In this document: positions 1 to 6,957 of the stretch, piece after piece
Numbering within the stretch: position 1 is the stretch's first letter
Layout: each line of letters opens with the position of its first letter
Assembly: GCA_910583925.1 (NCBI GenBank)
Contig: CAJTZJ010000031.1
Location: 1-7,007 of the forward strand
DNA: 7,007 nucleotides
Direction: 5' to 3'
Origin: an uncultured Eubacterium sp.
GTDB taxonomy: Bacteria > Bacillota > Clostridia > Oscillospirales > Acutalibacteraceae
Program-made: the position numbers and the translations under genes
The notes under the pieces: model-generated
Databases searched by the model: none
Told to the model about the DNA's origin: nothing
The model's input: the letters and a program-made list of their open reading frames with translations, nothing else

Positions 1-52
1 TTTGTTCTGCCACTTAATGTTTAATTTGGTTTAAATTCAAACACTCTCTAAG
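1..52. repeat. 52-bp terminal inverted repeat, left copy; probable IS end
   Basis: Bases 1-52 are the exact reverse complement of 6955-7006. Read outward on the minus strand, host sequence passes through C-TTA into GAGAGTGTTTGAATTT, and the right junction does the same. The match stops at base 53, so the repeat is sharply bounded. An end starting GAG..TGTTT next to a TNA triplet fits what I recall of IS5-family IS1031-group elements. On that reading the IS covers 1-48 and 49-51 is the target triplet. No transposase lies in the window, so the family call is tentative. The repeat supplies the last three codons and the TGA stop of the TIR-STAND reading frame. It also holds a small AATTT-5-AAATT inverted repeat at 23-37. 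Confidence 0.85.
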
Positions 53-1224
53 TTACGTGAAAATATATCAGGTTTAGGGTTTTCATTTAAGCCATCTATT
101 ATAAGAATAATAGGGCTACGTTTGTATTTACAATATGTAGCAACCTCCCCTAGTATATAATCAAACGACTGGTTGGTCTCAGGAAACATTATTTTGGCAA
201 AACTATCCCCAATATTCTCGGCATCTATTTCATATCCATTTATATATACAAATGGAATTTGTCTTTTAATTAACACATTATTAGCTAAGTCGCAAATGAG
301 GTTTGTTTTACCTTGACCTGCAGATGATGTTATGAGTAGAAGTTTTCCAGTAATAAATTTAAGATGTTCATATTCTGTCTTATATTTTCGGTACTCTAAG
401 CAATTGTATAACTGATAGCTATAGAGCGTTTCATATTTTGAGTGTAAATAATCCTTAAGGTTATTAGCTTTATTATAAAATTCTTTTATTGATTCTTGTG
501 CAACACAATCTTTGTATTCACTAATATCAAAATGAAACCGAGGTTTTCCTGATATGGCTAAGGATCTATTAGTATGATATGTGTCAAACATATCGCATCT
601 ATCTATAACCAATTTACAAAAACGATATGGCGCGACAAAATCCCTAAGATGATCTTTCAATTCTCTGTCATCTAGGAATACCTCAGGAAGATATTTACCC
701 GAATCTATGTTTTTTCTAATATTTCGGTCGTAAAATAAAAATCTATCATTTTTATCAAAAACCGATAGATGTCTTGGATTAGCTACTGCTTTTTCAGCCA
801 TCATCCGTAAATACTCAGTTATATTTTTTTCTGAGAATTTTGTAAGTCTATGATGATTTATATCGAAGGGCATTTTCTCCGCTTTAACATCTCCAGTGTA
901 TAGCATCAATATAACATCATCAATATGATGCCCCTTTGATATTCCTAATTCAAACATCACATTTGGATTAGGAAGATCCTTTTTCCCAATAGTCCCTACT
1001 GGTGTAACATCAGCAACAAATATATCGCATGATTTTGCTTTATCATTAACAGTTTTTTCAATAACGGGTGATCCACTTTCGTTCCAGGTGGATTCATCAT
1101 AAGTTATATCGTAGGTTCCTTCATTACGAATTTCATCACAAGCCTTAATGAGGGCATCACGAATTATTTTGTGATTTCCCGGAGTATCTGATTGCCAAGA
1201 AAAAAACAATGTCAGTTTATTCAT
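37..1224 (-). CDS. TIR-like domain/STAND NTPase, truncated by the terminal repeat
   Basis: This is the N-terminal part of a two-domain anti-phage sensor-type protein. Residues 3-110 form a TIR-like/nucleotide-binding fold: SWQSDTPGN (9-17), a GSPVIEKTV helix start (51-59), CDIFVADVT (66-74) and PNPNVMFELG (85-94), where E92 is the best candidate catalytic acid. Such domains usually degrade NAD or bind nucleotides. A linker of about 170 residues leads to a P-loop NTPase with Walker A SSAGQGKT (300-307) and Walker B IILIIDGLNE (372-381). STAND proteins of this type normally run to 1000 residues or more, with a C-terminal repeat sensor. Here the frame ends at 395. Residues up to L392 are native, and E-S-V-stop is encoded by the terminal repeat. 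The ATG at 1224 directly precedes the conserved beta strand, so the start is reliable. I see no canonical Bacteroidales promoter just upstream. The product may be inactive, or an effector without its sensor. Confidence 0.82.
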   Translation of the reverse strand: MNKLTLFFSWQSDTPGNHKIIRDALIKACDEIRNEGTYDITYDESTWNESGSPVIEKTVNDKAKSCDIFVADVTPVGTIGKKDLPNPNVMFELGISKGHHIDDVILMLYTGDVKAEKMPFDINHHRLTKFSEKNITEYLRMMAEKAVANPRHLSVFDKNDRFLFYDRNIRKNIDSGKYLPEVFLDDRELKDHLRDFVAPYRFCKLVIDRCDMFDTYHTNRSLAISGKPRFHFDISEYKDCVAQESIKEFYNKANNLKDYLHSKYETLYSYQLYNCLEYRKYKTEYEHLKFITGKLLLITSSAGQGKTNLICDLANNVLIKRQIPFVYINGYEIDAENIGDSFAKIMFPETNQSFDYILGEVATYCKYKRSPIILIIDGLNENPKPDIFSRNLESV

Positions 1225-1262
1225 ACTAATGGTATGATGTCAAATAACCTTACTTTTTACTA

Positions 1263-1469
1263 TTAATGAGTTGTAGTTTTGAAGATTAGTATAGTATCGG
1301 AGTGGCTGTGGTTGTGGCTAACTTCGATGTGTTGACGCACAGTGTCAAGCAGATAGGGTGAAATTTTCAACCCATCTACGTCCTGAAGACCGATTGCCGT
1401 TTGCCAAGCGTCCGCCTTTTCCTTCTGTCCCGGTTCTCCGTGAACTATGTATTCGTCAAATTCGCTCAT
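1263..1469 (-). pseudogene. VbhA-type antitoxin, C-terminally replaced
   Basis: A 68-codon frame whose first ~49 residues resemble the VbhA family, small antitoxins that inhibit Fic AMP-transferase toxins and are usually encoded just before the fic gene. The features are a FDEYIVHGEPGQ start, KADAWQTAIGLQ (residues 18-29), DGLKISPYLLDT (32-43) and RQHIE (45-49). Family members usually continue from here as IEG(D/E)I plus a short helix. This one changes to VSHNHSHSDTILIFKTTTH, a low-complexity tail with no family character, so homology breaks near base 1323. No Fic toxin follows; the next gene is the TIR-STAND gene 38 bp away. The likely cause is a deletion that removed the end of the antitoxin and all of fic. 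The family call rests on recognised motifs, not a search. Confidence 0.6.
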
Positions 1470-1479
1470 AACAAGTTAT

Positions 1480-1599
1480 TCAATATGTTAGCATCCTACA
1501 TTCTATAGCTATTGACTAATTGCGTGCATATTCCCTCACTCCCGGTTTCCCAGAAATAAGATATTGCTCAAATTCCTTATATCTATCTTCGTATGCCAT
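1480..1599 (-). pseudogene. Second VbhA-type antitoxin relic with in-frame TAG
   Basis: An ATG at 1599, preceded by AAGAGA, opens a 27-codon frame ending at TAG (1518-1516). Its residues 9-24 (EFEQYLISGKPGVREY) align with EFDEYIVHGEPGQKEK of the neighbouring relic. Reading through the TAG gives SIAIECR, which lines up with QTAIGLQ of the neighbour. The TAG therefore falls where the conserved tryptophan codon TGG should be, a one-base nonsense change. The next stop is TGA at 1482-1480, just before the ATG of the downstream copy at 1469. The frame is too short to be functional. Two related antitoxin starts in tandem suggest duplication or serial insertion of Fic modules. Confidence 0.55.
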
Positions 1600-1609
1600 A
1601 TTCTCTTAT

Positions 1610-1885
1610 TTATTGACAACTACCGAGAAATCCTCGGAACTTGATTAACTCAGCTATTTCCATTTTGGAAATAGTTGCATCTGGTTGAAGCTCTCCTTCA
1701 GAAAATATGTTGTTGAGGTGTTTGCTTATGGCCGTTACACCCACATCAAAAAGCTGCGCCATAGCCTTCTGCGCACACCAGATACTTTCACTCCGGTATA
1801 CCACTTGCACACCGTCTTCCTTCCTCTCAATCTGAAAGATCAGGAATTCTGCCGTGCTATTTCGTATCTCAAACTTCTTAGGCAC
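1610..1885 (-). pseudogene. RhuM-family protein, N-terminal fragment
   Basis: A 91-codon frame starting at GTG (1885-1883), with an in-frame TAA three codons upstream. It shows the RhuM-family N-terminus: a KFEIRNSTAEFLIF strand, then VVYRSESIWCAQKAMAQLFDVGVTAISKHLNNIF (residues 28-61), a helix-turn-helix-like region, then EGELQPDATISKMEI (63-77). Intact members have about 300 residues and continue with a YNLD..I.VGYRV block. Here the frame diverges after KMEI and stops at residue 91, so roughly the last two thirds are gone. RhuM genes are common passengers in restriction-modification and toxin-antitoxin loci, and their biochemical role is not established. It sits 44 bp after the DUF262 gene and 10 bp before the antitoxin relics, so it belongs to the decayed zone between the two defence modules. 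Confidence 0.65.
1623..1674. repeat. Two small hairpins inside the RhuM fragment
   Basis: Perfect short inverted repeats are visible at 1623-1637 (CCGAG, 5-base loop, CTCGG) and 1654-1674 (CTATTTCC, 5-base loop, GGAAATAG). Neither is followed by a T run on either strand, so they are not convincing intrinsic terminators. They lie where the RhuM homology breaks down. Role unknown; either could be chance in AT-rich DNA. Confidence 0.3.
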
Positions 1886-1924
1886 TGTATATTAGGAAGA
1901 ACTTTGATAGATAAATTCTTTCAG

Positions 1925-1938
1925 TTTGATTAATCAAA
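1925..1938. repeat. 14-bp perfect palindrome over the DUF262 stop codon
   Basis: TTTGATTAATCAAA is a complete palindrome that includes the TAA stop (1932-1930) of the DUF262-DUF1524 gene. With no loop it would not form a normal terminator hairpin. It could be a regulator binding site, or a coincidence of an Asp-stop codon pair in AT-rich DNA. I see no second copy in the window. Confidence 0.25.
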
Positions 1939-4209
1939 AATCCATTTGGCAATTCTTTCCCAAATAATGTCAAGCATTGCCTCTGTTCTATCTTCAACGA
2001 TTTGTCGGGTCCATTCCATATCATATGGAATGCACGAAATAGCTTCTAAATGCTTGCTAAATTGGCAACCTTTAAGCAATTCTACAGTATTAGAATTAAG
2101 TTGTATCCCTAATTCTTTAGCCTTATCTTCCAATAGTTGGATTTTTGCTGGATCTTTTTCTGCTACGGTTTGATAATACAGCAATTTTTCTTTCCAACCT
2201 TTATTTCCAGCTGAGGAATTTAACTCTTGAGGAAGTAAAGTTAAGTTTCCTAAGGACTGAAAAGATTTAGTCGTAGGTTCATATAGTGTTTCATCCCAAA
2301 GGTTGTCTTTGTTTACTCTCGGAGCAATATGTTCAATCGTCTTAAGATGAGGCGATCCCCATTTCTCAAGATTCAAATATGGTGATACCCCTATGCGTCC
2401 CAACTTTATTGCTCCTGGACGATTTATATCTGGAATTGTGTCATGAGCTGCTATTATCAGAGCTAATCGTACGACATCGTTTCCTGTCTCTCCATATTTA
2501 AGATGGAGTTTGGCCTGATCTATCCATTCAGATTTTGAGGTTATCTTCTTAAGTAAGATTTCTCTAAAATGGGTCTTAACCTCAGAGAGGGAACAACGTG
2601 TATTCGTTACAGAAAGCTTCTTAAATAAGTCTCTATATGTAGAATCTAAACCCGCATTAGAGAATACCGATCTCCATAAGAAATAAAAAGCCCCAATGAT
2701 TTTAACCGCATCAATGAAATTTTCTTTTGCATCAGTTAAATCTTTGATGACATCATTATATAGAGTGCCCAATATCGTAATAGCCATCTTATGATTGGAG
2801 GCTCTTAAAAACAGGATAATTAATGATGCCAATTCAGCATCCATCCCAGATCCTGTAAGAGGGAAATTTGCCTCACCATTGTATTTAAGCCATTCATGAT
2901 AAAATTTGGCATAATTACCCATTCGAATGATAAATTCCTCTTGCTCTTCTATATTATCGCCTAAGGAAGAAAATGCTTTATGTAAAGCTTTCCTTTGGGC
3001 ACTAAAATGAGAGGCGACACTTTTGCCGTCTAAAGTTACAAGGAATGATGTAATATAATCATTCGTACGCTTGGTTTTCTGCATCGCCGTTTTCGTCTCA
3101 TTTAAAAAGGTTTCAATTAAACCAAACGCCTTATCACATTTTGAGCCTTTAAAACCAGACGTTAAAGCCTTATCAAATGTATTTACGATAGTAGGTTTAA
3201 AAGTCTCAATCGCAGTTAATGGATTTCCTGTGGCATTTAACGATTGAAACATATCAAAAGCCCAATCTTCATTTGCCGGCTGAATTGTAGTGAAACAGCA
3301 GCGATCAAGTAGATAATGACATACGGATAACGTTTGCACTAGCTCACAAACAATTTCATATTCGTCGTTATTTGAGGAAGGAGAATCTGAAAACATAGCT
3401 TTCAAATCATCTCGATCCAGGCGCCATAGTTGCTCTTGCGTGAATGTTCCCATTATTTGTTTTGCAGAGACAAATTCGTCAGATGAATGGTGAGCATTCG
3501 CTACTGTATTTTTCAACCATGAATACAATCGTTGGTAATTCTTGTATAATAAAGTATCTCCGCATTTTTTCTTATCAAAATTTGGGAACGATGATTTGTC
3601 TACAAACGCCTGTATACAGCTCGCAAAATAATTTGAAAGATCTGACTTGTAGGCTTCATCAATCGGTCGCTCTAAAGTCCAGCAATCTTTATTTCCCCTG
3701 ATAATCTTGGGTTTTAGGGTTGGGGTACCCTCCTCTAAGTCAAAACTAAATGTCTTGACTAAACGTTTGCTCCAAAAATCATAAATACTATTAATGGATT
3801 TTTCAATTGAGCTATTTCTTTTTAATTTTTGCTTTATTTCATATATACGGCGTAATAACGCAGTACAAGCCAATGCAATTGTAGACAGTCGTTGTTGGCC
3901 ATCAATTAGCATTGCAATCCCTGTTGGAACTGCCTCTATTTCGATTGGTTTAATTTTTGATTTATTTCCCTCGGTAACTATAATGATAGTACCCATGAAG
4001 CGAATTTCTTGTCCGGAATTGTGTGGATCTTCGACAATTCGTCTTATTCCACATGACAAATCCTCTATTAATTGATCAATATTATCAGTATCCCAACTGT
4101 AATCCCGTTGATAAAATGGAATGTATAATCCCATCCCAGGTTGATTGAGGAATGTTGCTACGCTTCGGTTATCTGTAACAAAAGATGTTTTTATATCAAT
4201 GTCTGCCAT
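1930..4209 (-). CDS. DUF262-DUF1524 protein, GmrSD/SspE/BrxU-like restriction enzyme
   Basis: A 759-residue protein with the two-domain plan of GmrSD-type modification-dependent restriction enzymes and of SspE, the effector of Ssp phosphorothioation systems. The N-terminal DUF262 (ParB/Srx-like NTPase) shows IPFYQRDYSW (30-39), FMGTIIIV (71-78) and IDGQQRLSTI (102-111). DGQQR is the nucleotide-handling motif. The family's FQSLNATGNPL motif follows at 321-331. The C-terminal DUF1524 HNH-like nuclease shows TIEHIAP (624-630, catalytic H627 likely) and SLGNLTLLPQELNSSAGN (652-669), so the nuclease appears intact. An upstream ATG at 4338 would add 43 residues, but they overlap the DndC-like gene and carry no domain. 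I chose the ATG at 4209, 13 bp after that gene's stop, which reads MADIDIKTSF. Last gene of the apparent three-gene operon. Expected activity is NTP-dependent nicking or cleavage of DNA chosen by modification state. The exact substrate cannot be read from sequence. Confidence 0.92.
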   Translation of the reverse strand: MADIDIKTSFVTDNRSVATFLNQPGMGLYIPFYQRDYSWDTDNIDQLIEDLSCGIRRIVEDPHNSGQEIRFMGTIIIVTEGNKSKIKPIEIEAVPTGIAMLIDGQQRLSTIALACTALLRRIYEIKQKLKRNSSIEKSINSIYDFWSKRLVKTFSFDLEEGTPTLKPKIIRGNKDCWTLERPIDEAYKSDLSNYFASCIQAFVDKSSFPNFDKKKCGDTLLYKNYQRLYSWLKNTVANAHHSSDEFVSAKQIMGTFTQEQLWRLDRDDLKAMFSDSPSSNNDEYEIVCELVQTLSVCHYLLDRCCFTTIQPANEDWAFDMFQSLNATGNPLTAIETFKPTIVNTFDKALTSGFKGSKCDKAFGLIETFLNETKTAMQKTKRTNDYITSFLVTLDGKSVASHFSAQRKALHKAFSSLGDNIEEQEEFIIRMGNYAKFYHEWLKYNGEANFPLTGSGMDAELASLIILFLRASNHKMAITILGTLYNDVIKDLTDAKENFIDAVKIIGAFYFLWRSVFSNAGLDSTYRDLFKKLSVTNTRCSLSEVKTHFREILLKKITSKSEWIDQAKLHLKYGETGNDVVRLALIIAAHDTIPDINRPGAIKLGRIGVSPYLNLEKWGSPHLKTIEHIAPRVNKDNLWDETLYEPTTKSFQSLGNLTLLPQELNSSAGNKGWKEKLLYYQTVAEKDPAKIQLLEDKAKELGIQLNSNTVELLKGCQFSKHLEAISCIPYDMEWTRQIVEDRTEAMLDIIWERIAKWIFD

Positions 4210-4222
4210 ATATTTCAAATTT

Positions 4223-5335
4223 TTATATAAAGCAATTAGCGCAAAATGCGTCGTTATCTTCATCGGGGTCTCCAAAAAGATCCACAAGTTTGCCGGAGCC
4301 TTTCTGTCGTTTAGCCTCTTGTTTTTTGATTGCGTCAAGTTTTATCTGACGTACTCGCTCGGGATTGATTAGGTCAGCCAGACTTTCATTTTGATTCCAC
4401 GTGTAGCCATCTTTCTCAAATTCCATTGCTTTAGCAAAGAGGTCGGGATGCTGTTCGTAAAGCCATATCCATTCAAGTTTTTGCTGAAAGAAACAGAAGT
4501 AGCACCCTGAACGGCTACGATTGTATGTCCCAACTTTTCCATCTACCTCGAATTCGATGGGTTTATAGTATGCTGGCACACCTACACCACTATCTTCAAG
4601 GATACGGAAAATATCGTCTCTTACAAGAACATCATCATTGTCGATAAGAGGAAACTCATCCAACTTGCCTACCGGATAGTCGGTTCCTTTGAGAAACTCA
4701 AATACGGCTTTATTAAATAGTTTAACATCAATATCCATCAAAGCATTAGCTTTCTTTCCATAGTAAAAATCCTTAGTCAATGGATGCTCCAATATCTTCT
4801 TCAACTCAGGTCTTAATTCTTCTGGTGCGAGATTAAGATATATCTCTGTAAACCGTTCAATATTATTCTGGTGAATAACATTATGGATTACATCAATGCT
4901 CCAGATATTTTTGCGAAATGGAAATATTGCTTGAATATTAGGTTTTGTTGATACGTATCCTTCCCGGTCTTCATCACCTCGAATACCAACATATGAAATA
5001 GTTGGCATATCACCTACAAACCGTTCCATTTCCGCAAGTTTCATTTTCTGGGTACACCAGCGTTGTTGCGGAGAAGGCAGGAAGTTTCCACTTGCTTTAA
5101 GGAAATGTTCAAAGGGAGTGGGCTCCGGGCTATCCTCAGCAGCACGCAACCGTCGGATACCTCCAAGATAGGATTCAAGCCTATTTATAAGCAAGTCAGT
5201 TTCAGCTAATTCGCAACCGGTATCCGTGTTATAGTATTCTACATGAAGATTTGGATATTTCCCTTTCATGTATATCGCAAGAGCAGCACTGTCTTTGCCG
5301 CCCGATATTCCTAATACGTGTCTTACTTGCGTCAT
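4223..5335 (-). CDS. DndC-like PAPS-reductase-family sulfurtransferase
   Basis: A 370-residue PP-loop ATP pyrophosphatase of the PAPS reductase superfamily, closest in pattern to DndC/SspD-like enzymes that activate DNA for sulfur insertion. The PP-loop SGGKDS is at 11-16, followed by VEYYNTDTGCELAE (32-45), FLPSPQQRWCTQKMK (85-99, with C94), SYVGIRGDEDREGY (114-127) and SRSGCYFCFFQQKLEW (274-289, with C278 and C281). The protein ends in CANCFI (C365 and C368). The paired cysteines suggest an Fe-S cluster, as in DndC. It is shorter than classical DndC, which has about 500 residues, and matches the compact DndC-like group found in various defence loci. The ATG at 5335 overlaps the TGA of the ATPase fragment as ATGA, implying translational coupling. 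Its product is probably adenylated DNA or a related sulfur intermediate. No cysteine desulfurase is encoded here, so a chromosomal IscS-type enzyme would have to supply sulfur. True assimilatory PAPS reduction is unlikely given the neighbours. Confidence 0.9.
   Translation of the reverse strand: MTQVRHVLGISGGKDSAALAIYMKGKYPNLHVEYYNTDTGCELAETDLLINRLESYLGGIRRLRAAEDSPEPTPFEHFLKASGNFLPSPQQRWCTQKMKLAEMERFVGDMPTISYVGIRGDEDREGYVSTKPNIQAIFPFRKNIWSIDVIHNVIHQNNIERFTEIYLNLAPEELRPELKKILEHPLTKDFYYGKKANALMDIDVKLFNKAVFEFLKGTDYPVGKLDEFPLIDNDDVLVRDDIFRILEDSGVGVPAYYKPIEFEVDGKVGTYNRSRSGCYFCFFQQKLEWIWLYEQHPDLFAKAMEFEKDGYTWNQNESLADLINPERVRQIKLDAIKKQEAKRQKGSGKLVDLFGDPDEDNDAFCANCFI
5332..5335 (-). other. ATGA stop/start overlap
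   Basis: The TGA ending the ATPase fragment (5334-5332) and the ATG of the DndC-like gene (5335-5333) share four bases. This typical coupling arrangement shows that the two genes evolved as one transcription unit, and it fixes the start of the downstream gene. Confidence 0.85.
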
Positions 5336-6957
5336 TTTACTTTGCCGTTTAGGAGTTTGAGAAGAATACAGATATTCAATTCGTCATCGTCAGTTAGCAG
5401 TGATTCAATCTTTGATGCAGTTTCATTAGCTTCTTTAACTCTATTTTTCGGAAGCCTGTATGTTTGCGATTTTGAAAAATCACCTTTATTGGACGCCAGT
5501 TCAAAGCTGAAAGCCTCAGAACCATCATTAGAAGTATATTCTCCGATAGTAGAGTATCTTTCTAATTCACTTAGGATATGAAGCATCTGATGAACTAACA
5601 TTGCCTCATCAGAGTCCTTTGTCTCATCCAATCGTTTATCATTGATGACTATCGCCAGTTTCTCAATAAACTCACGTTTTGATTCCGATGGCGCGAGTAC
5701 ACGATCAAGAAATGACCGTGTCTTAGGTGTCAGTATTCGCGCGTCAATGGTCTTATATCTTTCCTCAAGGATTCCCTTATACTCAATATAGTCTGAGGGA
5801 AGACCGAGATGCTCAACAATCTTTTCCTCAATTCGATCAATCAGATTATCATAACAAGTATTCAGTTCTCTGACAGCCCGGCGGATTAAGTCAAGATACT
5901 GCTGAATAAACTCATCGCTGTTAAAGTCTTTGTATCCTAAGGCTGCAGGAAGATCCTCAAAGAATGTCTTTGCGGGGTCTTGAGCATTTGATAATACATC
6001 TCTGAATTTTGCTGTATAAGCATTATCAAACTTCCTTGTTATCTTAGCATAGTTATTTAATCCACGAATGAAATGGAAGAAAGGCTTGACAGTTTCAGTT
6101 AATGTATCTGTGGACACATATACGGTATCATCCTTACGTAAGAATTGGCGGTACCTTTTAAAAAATTCTAACTTAACGCCTGAGACATTGAACGCTTTTA
6201 TGGAGAAATCTTTCAAACGTTTCTGGATCAACTCAAAAATTTCCTTATTTATTGACAAAACAAACTTGCCATTATTATACAAGGCGAAATCCTGTTGATT
6301 TATATAAAGGAATATGGGAATCCAGAAATCAATTACCCCTTGTTTCAGTTTATAGGGGGCTGATTTCAGAGTTTTCGCCAATTCTATAAGTTTTTTCGGT
6401 TTGTCTACTGAAGAATTTAAAAATTTAATTGACACATCCCAAAGAGTCCTTAATTCATCGAATATTGGGGCTCCAAGAATCCAGTTACCGTTCTCGTCTT
6501 GGCGGTGTATGCCGGAATTACGGAATAATGTGAAATATATGGTTTTTTCAGGAGGGAATGATTCAATACCAAAGTTTTCCTCATCACTATGATTAAGCAT
6601 TGCATCAAGTAGATTAACACGTGCGAGTGAAATGGCAGAGCTTAATTTCTGACGATTGAATAACTCATTCCTAATTATTGGCGTCTTCTGATAAACGTCA
6701 TCGCAGACATGGGAAAGCAATTTATTAAAATCGCGTACGGACTCAATAATCTTTGGATTCCCATTGTAATACCATACAATGCTGCCGGAATCAGATGTTA
6801 ATGAAGCATTGAGTGCATCATTAAGCTTTTGAGTCTCAAAATTCTTTTGATTCTCAAGTTCCGATTTGGCAACTCTATCATCGAAAGCAACATTCTCGAT
6901 AACATATTGCAGTTTTTTAATTTCATACAAATGTTTGACTATATCATCCGTCTTCTT
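5332..6957 (-). CDS. C-terminal part of a large defence ATPase, 5' end lost
   Basis: The frame is open from within the right terminal repeat (after a TAA at 6975-6973) to TGA at 5332. Native codons begin at about 6957. There is no in-frame ATG near the start; the first plausible codon is TTG at 6930, giving 532 residues, and the first internal Met is about residue 111. It contains no Walker A. Counted from the TTG it shows KTPIIRNELFNRQKLSSA (82-99), a winged-helix-like pattern seen after the AAA domain in BrxC/DUF6079-like ATPases, and APYKLKQGVIDFWIPIFL (191-208) followed by DFALYNNGKFV (214-224). The rest is helical, ending in FSFELASNKGD (474-484) and a terminal helix. I read it as the back half of a protein of perhaps 1000-1300 residues whose NTPase half lies beyond the repeat. 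Without the P-loop it should be inactive as an ATPase. The family assignment comes from remembered patterns and is the least certain of the main calls. Confidence 0.6.
   Translation of the reverse strand, partial: KKTDDIVKHLYEIKKLQYVIENVAFDDRVAKSELENQKNFETQKLNDALNASLTSDSGSIVWYYNGNPKIIESVRDFNKLLSHVCDDVYQKTPIIRNELFNRQKLSSAISLARVNLLDAMLNHSDEENFGIESFPPEKTIYFTLFRNSGIHRQDENGNWILGAPIFDELRTLWDVSIKFLNSSVDKPKKLIELAKTLKSAPYKLKQGVIDFWIPIFLYINQQDFALYNNGKFVLSINKEIFELIQKRLKDFSIKAFNVSGVKLEFFKRYRQFLRKDDTVYVSTDTLTETVKPFFHFIRGLNNYAKITRKFDNAYTAKFRDVLSNAQDPAKTFFEDLPAALGYKDFNSDEFIQQYLDLIRRAVRELNTCYDNLIDRIEEKIVEHLGLPSDYIEYKGILEERYKTIDARILTPKTRSFLDRVLAPSESKREFIEKLAIVINDKRLDETKDSDEAMLVHQMLHILSELERYSTIGEYTSNDGSEAFSFELASNKGDFSKSQTYRLPKNRVKEANETASKIESLLTDDDELNICILLKLLNGKVK

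Noticed and set aside
1..52. Phase-variable promoter or gene-fusing inversion site in the terminal repeat
   Set aside because: No recombinase gene is present, the repeat carries stops in both gene frames, and the TTTG/TTAATTTG pair that could pass as a Bacteroidales promoter has spacing of about 16 bases instead of about 20 and an imperfect -7 box.
1654..1674. Intrinsic terminator for the restriction operon
   Set aside because: The 8-bp stem is AT-rich, has no T tract on either strand and lies inside the next reading frame.
1685..1933. Plus-strand frame of 82 codons
   Set aside because: It lies opposite the RhuM fragment and has no recognisable domain; the minus-strand frame shows clear family motifs.
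4210..4338. Longer N-terminus for the DUF262-DUF1524 protein from the ATG at 4338
   Set aside because: It would overlap the DndC-like gene by more than 110 bp and add 43 residues with no domain character; the ATG at 4209 fits operon spacing.
5318..5581. Plus-strand frames of 60-95 codons opposite the three main genes (also at 1946, 3444, 3794, 4145, 6068 and 6401)
   Set aside because: All are antisense to well-supported coding regions, have serine- and leucine-rich shadow compositions and lack family motifs.
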